Source of the DNA: Phoronis australis
Lineage: Eukaryota; Phoronida; Phoronidae
Reading direction: 5' to 3'
Assembly: GCA_002633005.1 (NCBI GenBank)
Contig: NMRA01000213.1
Span: 426,996-490,995, forward strand
DNA length: 64,000 bases
Positions 57,326 through 64,000 of this stretch are shown in pieces. The notes beneath the pieces were generated by a model. That model was not told where the DNA came from. It saw only the letters and a list, made by a program, of their open reading frames with translations, and did no database searches. The position numbers and the translations under genes were made by a program. Positions within the stretch are counted from its first letter, which is position 1, and the number at the start of each line of letters is the position of its first letter.

Positions 57326-58260
57326 GTGGGACATATGTTTGACTTTTAATTTGCTTTACATTTAAACATGTGCGGACTCATTGTAGTTGATATGGGACCA
57401 CTCGTGTTCTACCGCAATACAAAAGTGAGAGAGAACTAAATTCGTTGAAGGAACATTGACGACTTGTTTCTTCATACTTCTTGCAGTCTTTGTGTGGGTC
57501 TGAGATCATTGGCTGGCATCATACATCATGGGCAACAATGTTGACATCTCAATGGTTTTTTGAGAAATTTACAAGCCTCAAGACATGCATAGTGTGTAGG
57601 CTGCACCCCAGTGAAAATACACGGAACACACCTGAGCATGCGTGCACCCAGATTTTAATATGGGGGGCTCGAATTTCTAACGATGTGGACCTTTTGCTGA
57701 CAAAAAAGCGAGATGGCTTAAAAATCGGGTTATCACCTTAACTGTACGTCTGCTCCTTTTTAGTGGACTTTTGTCTCGTATTCTCAGAATTTTTGTTTCG
57801 CTGAGGCGGACCTTTTTGCCCACTTCGCCAAAAGGGGGGAGGGCTTGTTCGAGCCCCCGAGCCCCCCCTTGGGTGCGCGCAAGCTGAGTGTAACAGATAT
57901 GTGTGAGCTCTTTGAATAGGGTCGTAGTCCGTGGCCATTCAAACCCAAAGCTGTACAAACCAAAGTATGCGAGTTACTGTGTTGATTGCAGGAACACTTT
58001 CTTCTTAATATCCATTCTGGTATGCGCGCGCACCCTTTTCAGAAATACAAAAAATGTCTCTGGAAGCATCGAATGAATTTACTGTACAGAATCGTGAATG
58101 AAAATAGTGACTACTTTGGGCATTTGGTTTGGTTAAATCTTATTTTTGAAAATCGAGAAAGGCCATTCGACAAGAGTTAGGTGGAAATTGCGTAAAAGAG
58201 ATACACATATGCATTCAATCGTTCAGAATTTACCCCCATAAATTTGGTTCTTTTTGCCAG
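57326..58260 (+). other. Phase-2 intron inside CTL 3
   Basis: Holds a GC-rich repeat at 57636-57892; otherwise empty of recognisable features. Confidence 0.7.
57636..57892. mobile_element. GC-rich dispersed element with inverted ends
   Basis: Left end GCATGCGTGCACCCAG with GGGGGGCTCGAA; right end, reversed, GCTTGCGCGCACCCAAGG with the same GGGGGGCTCGGG. About 257 bp, non-coding, MITE-like. Fragments of it are at 1855, 35333 and 45430. Confidence 0.7.
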
Positions 58261-58508
58261 GTACGCCACTTCTCATGGGATCGATGTTGCAAATTATTGG
58301 ATGGGAATTACTTATATTAACATGACATCTTACGGGAACTGGAGAACATATGACGGCAACATACTCAACAACAGCTTTACCAACTGGCGGAGTGGTGAGC
58401 CACATGAAAGTGAGAACACTTGTGTCAAGATGAGTTGCAAGGACCATGGTTGCAAATGGGAAGATGCGAGCTGCAGCGAACAAAACAATATAGTATGCGA
58501 AATGGCAG
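58261..58508 (+). CDS. Exon B10: C-type lectin domain 3, C-terminal half with EPH
   Basis: Acceptor TTCTTTTTGCCAG; the first G completes GGG (phase 2); donor GCA G^GTATGT (phase 1). Landmarks: VANYWMGITYINMTSYGNW, FTNWRSGEPHESENTCVKMS, CKWEDASCSEQNNIVCE. The layout is identical to exon B5, including the 'CKWED..C' element, but the ligand tripeptide is EPH in place of EPN. Sugar specificity or calcium affinity has probably changed. Confidence 0.95.
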
Positions 58509-59219
58509 GTATGTTTATATAAAGGTTACAATGTCATGTCGCATCCATCTCGTTCTTAGAGGTTCCGATGACATCTTGATGTCATAATAAAATCGGCAAG
58601 GGACGGCCAATGATGTTTGTTTATCGGCATTGAGCAATATCTCGCTATCCTTTCCATAATAAGTCTAGCCTCAGAAGCAGAGCAGTGACGAGACAAATAG
58701 GTCTAACAGATTTGTTAACGAATAATATCACAATTGATTTTTTGTACTTTCAACGATTATTGCCCTTCTTTCTGGGCGATTTCAGACAAGGTCGTATATT
58801 TAAGTCGCAAACCTAGGTCGTAAAAAACCATGGCCAAACGTACTTTACTGTGACCGCTGTTTTTTTATAAGATTGAGATGCGATTTACATGAAGATTTAT
58901 TTTCCCCACCATTTAAATGGGCCATTTTTATAAACCGAGCGACACTAAATATTTTATATGCTATAGTGAATCTGAAGATAAGATGGCATTGGATACTTGA
59001 TGAAACGCCTCACCTTTGGAAGATTATTGACGTATGCGGAGACTGTAAAGTGGTTGCGTTTTTGAGAGTTCCGCATGACAAATACACGTTAATTTTTCCA
59101 AAATTCGATTTGGGATCCTGGAGAGGAGACATCCAACGTCGTGTTCTTTAACAGCGTGAGATATAAAAAATAGCTTACCATTGTACTGTATGAGTTGCTT
59201 ACATGTTCATCACTTTTAG
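58509..59219 (+). other. Intron B10 (0.7 kb)
   Basis: No feature recognised. Confidence 0.7.
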
Positions 59220-59426
59220 CTCAGGGACCAATCAAAGGGGGCTGGGGTGAGTTCGGACATTGGACATCTTGTTTACTGAGTGAGAACCGCAATCGAACCA
59301 AAATGTGCAATAACCCAGCACCAAGTGACGGCGGCGCATATTGTCAGGAAGATAGCTCTAGTATGGAGACCCAGTCTTGTCCAACTCAGGCAACGTTGAG
59401 GATGAGCTATTACGACAAAGTTTCTG
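59220..59426 (+). CDS. Exon B11: divergent thrombospondin type-1 repeat 4
   Basis: A phase 1-1 exon (acceptor CATCACTTTTAG, donor TCT G^GTAAGA). Reads GPIKGGWGEFGHWTSC, ENRNRTKMCNNPAPSDGGAY, CQEDSSSMETQSCP and a tail TQATLRMSYYDKVS. It keeps 'GGW....W..C', 'R.KmCNNPaP..GGa.C' and the final Cys but has only four cysteines. Best matched in the window by TSP1 repeat 3 (54182), including the unusual tail. Confidence 0.92.
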
Positions 59427-59970
59427 GTAAGACCATGACAAAATTGTTCGTTGGTTTATAGAGTCCTTATTGAAACCACACGTGCTCACACTGTGTGCAT
59501 TTCTGATTTGCATCGTTTCTCATACATAGCTAATCAACTCACCTGAAATTCAAAACAGTCATCATGGGACTGCGATCAACGGCACCTGTCCACACGCACT
59601 TCATCAAAGTAGCTTAGTAAACTGCATAATTTTGACCGTAATTGTCAAAAGTGTGACGCTCCTGATACCACTCTTTGGTTGTATGTAAGTATTACTCTAT
59701 ATTTTTACAATCCATTATTTACTTAAGTCCTGGTGGTTGGTTTGCCATCAATTTTATGGGGACCATTTGGTCCTGTACGCCCTTCTTCACCATTGGTCGT
59801 ATCAATACACTAATTGAAATATTAGAATATAGCAAAGAAATTATGGTTGGGCGAATAACAATTGCATACGGAGGTCACGTGGATGCTTATAAAGAAAAAG
59901 GCAATTCTTTGTGTCACAAATCATTAAAGTGCGTGTACCTGGCAGTCAAAAATACGTTATTTTCTTTAAG
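59427..59970 (+). other. Intron B11
   Basis: No feature recognised. Frames that run from here into the WSC exon in the wrong phase are shadows. Confidence 0.7.
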
Positions 59971-60249
59971 CAATCGAATATGGCTGCTATGTCGACCGTT
60001 CGTCGCGAGATCTCCCGAATTATATTGGAATATCTGCACTTACGCCATCAAAGTGTCGGAAAGCGTGTCAGGATGCCGGCCACAGGTACGCAGCAGTTCA
60101 AAATGGCGGTCAATGTTTCTGTGGGAACTCTTTCGGTAACCATGGCAAAGCTCCCGACTCTGACTGCAGTACTGGTTGTAACGGTGACAACACGCAGAAG
60201 TGTGGTGGGCCGTGGAGAAACCGGGTGATGCAAGCTGCAAATGGTGCAG
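59971..60249 (+). CDS. Exon B12: WSC domain
   Basis: A phase 1-1 exon (acceptor TTATTTTCTTTAAG ending 59970; donor GCA G^GTACGT). The frame has no ATG until codon 84 or so, which makes it easy to miss. It reads IEYGCYVDRSSRDLPNYIGI, SALTPSKCRKACQDAGHRYA, AVQNGGQCFCGNSFG, HGKAPDSDCSTGCNGDNTQ and KCGGPWRNRVM. These are all the WSC landmarks: 'YiGCy.D...R.Lp', 'lTp.kC...C', 'yaglq.g.qCfCGns.g', 'C...C.Gd..q.CGG.wr..vy', with eight cysteines. WSC domains are putative carbohydrate-binding modules. It replaces the SUEL domain of the first cassette. Confidence 0.96.
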
Positions 60250-61964
60250 GTACGTGAATACACTTTAACGAAGCAGCGCTTTTTGTGTTCAGCAGGGGAG
60301 TGTTTTATGAAAGCGCTCTTTGTGCTCACCAGGTTAAAACTGTTCACTCGCCGTTTACTCTTAACCAGCGTTATGCGTTGCATTTTGATGTTGACATCGC
60401 TCAAAAACTAAATCTTTCAAAGACCGGGTGCACTGTGAAGGAAAATGGACTGATCTACCTGTGACAGCAAGGGCGCGACTTGCCAATTAGATTTCGTTGG
60501 TATTTTACTTTGACGACAAATTTCCGCCAAAAGGGTGCCTTTACTTAAAGCGCAAACTGATTTTCTGAAAAATAGTAAAGCGTCGTTTACCGCAAACAAC
60601 TTAGCGGCACGCAGCCGATATTATAAAAGTGGTTTAACAAAATCAGGTTTAAGACTTAAACTCGGCTTTCTAAAAACCTGAGACGTAACTTGCATTTCAC
60701 CCACGTGGTTTTAAAGCCTGGAAGCCAGTTTTGTCCAGACAAAGGAGTGGGTTTGATAAAACCAGTTATAAAGAATGTATGGGATCTTGCTGATCGATCT
60801 GCGTTAACTCGTCAAAGGCACTATTGAAGTATAGTATTTAATGAAACCTGGTGGGTCTGTTAACAATAACACAAGTGGAGGTCTGACAAATATTCTTCAG
60901 AGCAACTTGGTTTCTTTACAGAACTGATTAGAGAAAACACCTACATGAACGTCATAGAAAATCATTAAACTGACACCAAATCATCTCAATGTAAACAACA
61001 ACTTTGAATAATTATCGGTCCAATCACACTGGTTGCATAGTTCCAGGGACAGAAATTCTTGGGATGCTAAACAATCAAAGCCAAACGCAATTTCATTTGC
61101 ACAAAAACACAGTGAAAGATCCAGTGGAGGATCTAGGATATCCCCAGGGCGACTGACATTTTTTCAATTTCCGATAACTGTGTCCAACACACACGCGCGG
61201 GCGCACACACACACACAAATAATCACCAATGATTAACCGCAACACAATGCCATTTTACCTGTCATTCTTGCTTCCTATTTTTATTCGGTGGTCCGATTCT
61301 TCCCTAAATCCTCCACTGGGACCAAAGGAGGTGAAACTAAGTAAGAAGCATCAAGTGGTGTTAGACCTCATAAGAGATGTTGCCGTCCTTAGGCCGCATG
61401 ACGACGACGACCTGTCCTATGATTCGTATTTTTGGGAATCACGTACGGTGCACGTGGTGCTGGTCTACTGTGTGCTTGAATGAGTTCGTTGTCGTCGTGA
61501 AAGTGAGACTAGTCCACTCTCGCTCAATAATTGCGTCGGTGATGCACTCGTTGTCGTCGTCTTTGAGACACACGGTTGAGCACATTTATATCGCATAGGT
61601 CTTTCATCTTTAACAGCAAATATTAAACCTGGGGCTGACCTAGTCTAAAGTTACACTTTGCGTTTGAGATCTTGATATCGGCCTAAGGAATTCAGCTCTC
61701 TCGGTTATGAAATCAAAGCCGTTTTGACCATATTTATGCTGGAGTGTTACACGACAACTCGACTAAAAGTTAAGTTTCTCTCAGGTTATCTTTAAACCTG
61801 GTCCATGCCCAATGTACATGTAAAACAATTTTAATTTGAAACCATCTTGATGGATCGAAAGCAAATGACCCAGACGCAAAACAACGGATAGTTTGTTGGC
61901 AACAAGTAACTTAATCCAACATTTTGCATTCTGTGATTTTATTACCTGCTTTGTATCATTTCAG
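60250..61964 (+). other. Intron B12 (1.7 kb)
   Basis: Contains a MITE (61122-61318) with a short CA-rich tract inside it, and otherwise no recognised feature. Confidence 0.65.
61122..61318. mobile_element. hAT-like MITE copy 6
   Basis: Ends CAGTGGAGGATCTAGGATA and, reversed, CAGTGGAGGATTTAGGGA. 197 bp with a short CA-rich microsatellite at about 61188-61217; no coding capacity. Confidence 0.75.
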
Positions 61965-62231
61965 TATGTAGCGGTACGGACAGATTCCAACTAATTACCG
62001 TTGACAAAGTGGCATTCAGCGGACATACCATTGAAACGGTCAACGGCGTCGACAGTGAACTAAACTGCGCCATTTTGTGCATGAATGACGCGGAGTGCCA
62101 GTCTGCGGATTACTCCAGTGTGTCGTCCACGTGCACTTTCTTAGATGTCAAGTGGGATAATCAAACGCTGTCTTCCAATTCCTTGGCAGAGAAGTCTCAG
62201 ATGGCGCATGTAGAATTTCAATGTACCTTAG
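61965..62231 (+). CDS. Exon B13: PAN/apple-like domain 4 (last exon seen; gene continues)
   Basis: A phase 1-1 exon (acceptor TTGTATCATTTCAG, donor TTA G^GTAAAC). Landmarks: TDRFQLITVDKVAFSGHTIE, LNCAILCMNDAECQSADYSS, STCTFLDVKWDN and HVEFQCTLG. A full PAN pattern with 'hvEfqC' close. Ends the second cassette (CTL-TSP1-WSC-PAN). The phase-1 donor shows the protein goes on beyond this point; the continuation was not found in the remaining 1.8 kb. Confidence 0.93.
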
Positions 62232-64000
62232 GTAAACTATTATTAAATGACAGGACAAATTCAAAGTGTTAATAAAAAGCAATGATGTGAAAACGAGCTG
62301 TTCTGTGATCCTGTCATTGCAATTAAATCATTCCTTTGGTGAATGCACGTTGCTAGCTTGCTCAATTTCATGTTGGGAATTGCACAAGAAACGAAACAAA
62401 TAGTAGAAAACAGAAACTCTACTTTGGCTTCATTAGGCTCTCGAAAATGCAAGCATGTTGATCACCAGAGATGGGAATGAAGATTGAGTACATACAGCAA
62501 TGGTGGATTTAGAGGGGGGCAAGGGGCCATGCCCCCCTAGAATTCTCCCAGATACCATGCTGACTTGCATATGCGCGAACCCAAGGGGGGTCGAGGGGCC
62601 ATGAACAAACCATGTTTACTTTTTTTTTCTAGTAATAAAGTCCACAAACCCAAAAATTCCGAGACCCCTGCATCCCTACATTTTAGTCTGGGCGCCCGCA
62701 TGTGGCAAAATTCTGGTTATTCCCGTGCCATGGCCACCTTAACTCAAAATCCTGGATCCGCTCCTTCACTGTAAGTCGTAGTTTTAAATCTCACATGTGT
62801 TTTGAAAGTTACCTTCATCGGATAGACGGTGTCAATACTAGAGCTGGATTTACGAGAGTTCGATGTTGTGCGACTCCATACGGAGGCAGACATTCAAGTC
62901 AAGCCAGGAATGAGAGGTTCAGTCAGTTTTCAACCTGTCATCGAGTCTCTGTTTCACCTTTGGTTTGAATGTCCCTTCTTACTGTACAAATACCTTCCTT
63001 AAAGATATTTAGCCCCACCTAGTGTAGACACGGTTATAATCATGGTGTATATGAGAAACCGAACTGGCGTATGGCGTATCTGTAAATTTATTTATTTATT
63101 ATGCATTTTATTTATTTATTATTATTAAATTTATTTATTATGCATTTTAAAAGATACAGAGACACGGTTCATTTTACGATCAGGTTTAGTTTCGTGGTAT
63201 TTTATTTTTATTTTCTAGTTTATTGTATCACGGGCCGGCTGCTTAATTTACTGGAAAAACTAAATTATTAGGTAGTTGTGCTGCACCACGTATTTGTTGT
63301 GCACGGGTATGCCGCGTATGAATCAGGGTTGCATTCTACGCACTGCAACGATTGGTGATGCACCCATGTGGTATTGTTTGGTATTTTACTGTACATTTGA
63401 AGGCAAGCTTTGAGCAGTTCTCGTTAAAACTGTATTACACAGTAAACCATATCAACTGTACCCAATCCCCAATTACCTAAATACGACTGTCTAAAAATGG
63501 TTCCTGGGAAATGACTTTTTGTTTTGCCTGAAGAACCTTTTAACGGATAGCGTGTTGCGTCGCAAAATTGTAGAACCACCTGAGCAAAAGCGATAGTAGT
63601 GCAATGAGCTGGTGCATTAGGCGTATTTCATTTTTAGCGAGATTCCACCATGGATTTTCTTAGTTTTTGAATTTTCAGTTAATATGAAACGAATACCATG
63701 AGATCTAACTAATTAGCACTGTTGATGCCAAGTAGTCGTGTTTTTTAAAGAAAACCCAGTATGTCCAAGTTTCCCGCCAAATGATGTAATGGGTGGAAGA
63801 CAAGTAGTCACTTGGCAATCAATTGCAGTGGCGGAACACAGCATATCAGAAGACGAGAACGATTTTGAGCGATTCACAAAATACACACTTAATCACTAAC
63901 AAAGGCTATAATAGACGGGTCTCACATTTTCACTATAATTTATTGCTATGATGGAATGACTACGGTATAGACACAATGCATACGCCTACGTGTCGTAACC
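62232..64000 (+). other. Intron or 3' flank after the last exon
   Basis: Contains a MITE (62498-62771) and a short AT tandem repeat at about 63088-63150 (ATTTATTTATTATGCATTTTA twice). No exon recognised, so the next exon probably lies beyond the window. Confidence 0.6.
62498..62771. mobile_element. hAT-like MITE copy 7
   Basis: Ends CAATGGTGGATTTAGAGGG and, reversed, CAGTGAAGGAGCGGATCCAG. Internal GGGGGGTCGAGGGGCCATG-type G-runs. 274 bp, the most diverged ends of the set. Confidence 0.65.

Noticed and set aside
59675-60228. Two plus-strand frames (154 and 105 codons) overlapping the WSC exon
   Set aside because: Neither shows a domain. The third frame encodes a complete WSC domain with correct splice sites.

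Overview
The window is animal genomic DNA, very probably from a marine invertebrate. Short exons with clean GT/AG junctions sit in AT-rich introns full of decayed DNA transposons, microsatellites and the over-represented word TACATGTA. The domain repertoire (C-type lectin, sea-urchin-egg-lectin/SUEL, WSC, F5/8-type C, PAN/apple, sushi, TSP1) and the repeat families fit a lancelet, hemichordate or echinoderm-like genome, but the species cannot be fixed from sequence alone.

The main content is a large plus-strand mosaic gene, cut by both window edges. I can place 20 exons (4,210 coding bases, about 1,403 codons) between 1 and 62231. They join in frame from the first base to the last donor. The order is CTL (2 exons), F5/8C (3 exons), TSP1, TSP1, [27.6 kb], CCP/sushi, PAN, PAN, [9.8 kb], CTL (2 exons), TSP1, SUEL, PAN, CTL (2 exons), TSP1, WSC, PAN. 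Nearly every domain is bounded by phase-1 introns, the classical mark of exon shuffling, and each CTL carries one internal phase-2 intron. The last 11 kb is a duplicated cassette, CTL-TSP1-X-PAN, in which X is a SUEL lectin the first time and a WSC domain the second. The product should be a secreted or cell-surface multi-lectin that binds several glycan types. No signal peptide, membrane anchor or stop codon of this gene is certain in the window. A candidate signal-peptide exon at 17.6/18.7 kb leaves open that two adjacent genes of the same type are present, split in the 9-36 kb gap.

The two long gaps are swollen by mobile and repeated DNA. The 9.1-36.7 kb gap holds trinucleotide tracts, hAT-like MITEs, a 1.2-kb inverted repeat pair (15.1-16.4 and 23.6-24.9 kb), a 1.05-kb and a 2.2-kb direct duplication (each with a single N at an edge, so partly suspect as unmerged haplotypes), a 710-bp assembly gap, a THAP-domain pseudogene, a TATA-driven first exon of an unrelated gene or mobile element, and a repeat family carrying CTCF-like motifs. 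The 41.8-51.6 kb intron holds a 6.2-kb DNA transposon whose ends are arrays of a 21-bp unit built on the 12-bp palindrome TCTATCGATAGA in inverted orientation. A frameshifted IS3-like integrase pseudogene lies just inside its right end.

Limits: exon calls rest on domain recognition, splice signals and phase consistency. Transposon superfamily names are recalled from family knowledge and were not checked against a library.
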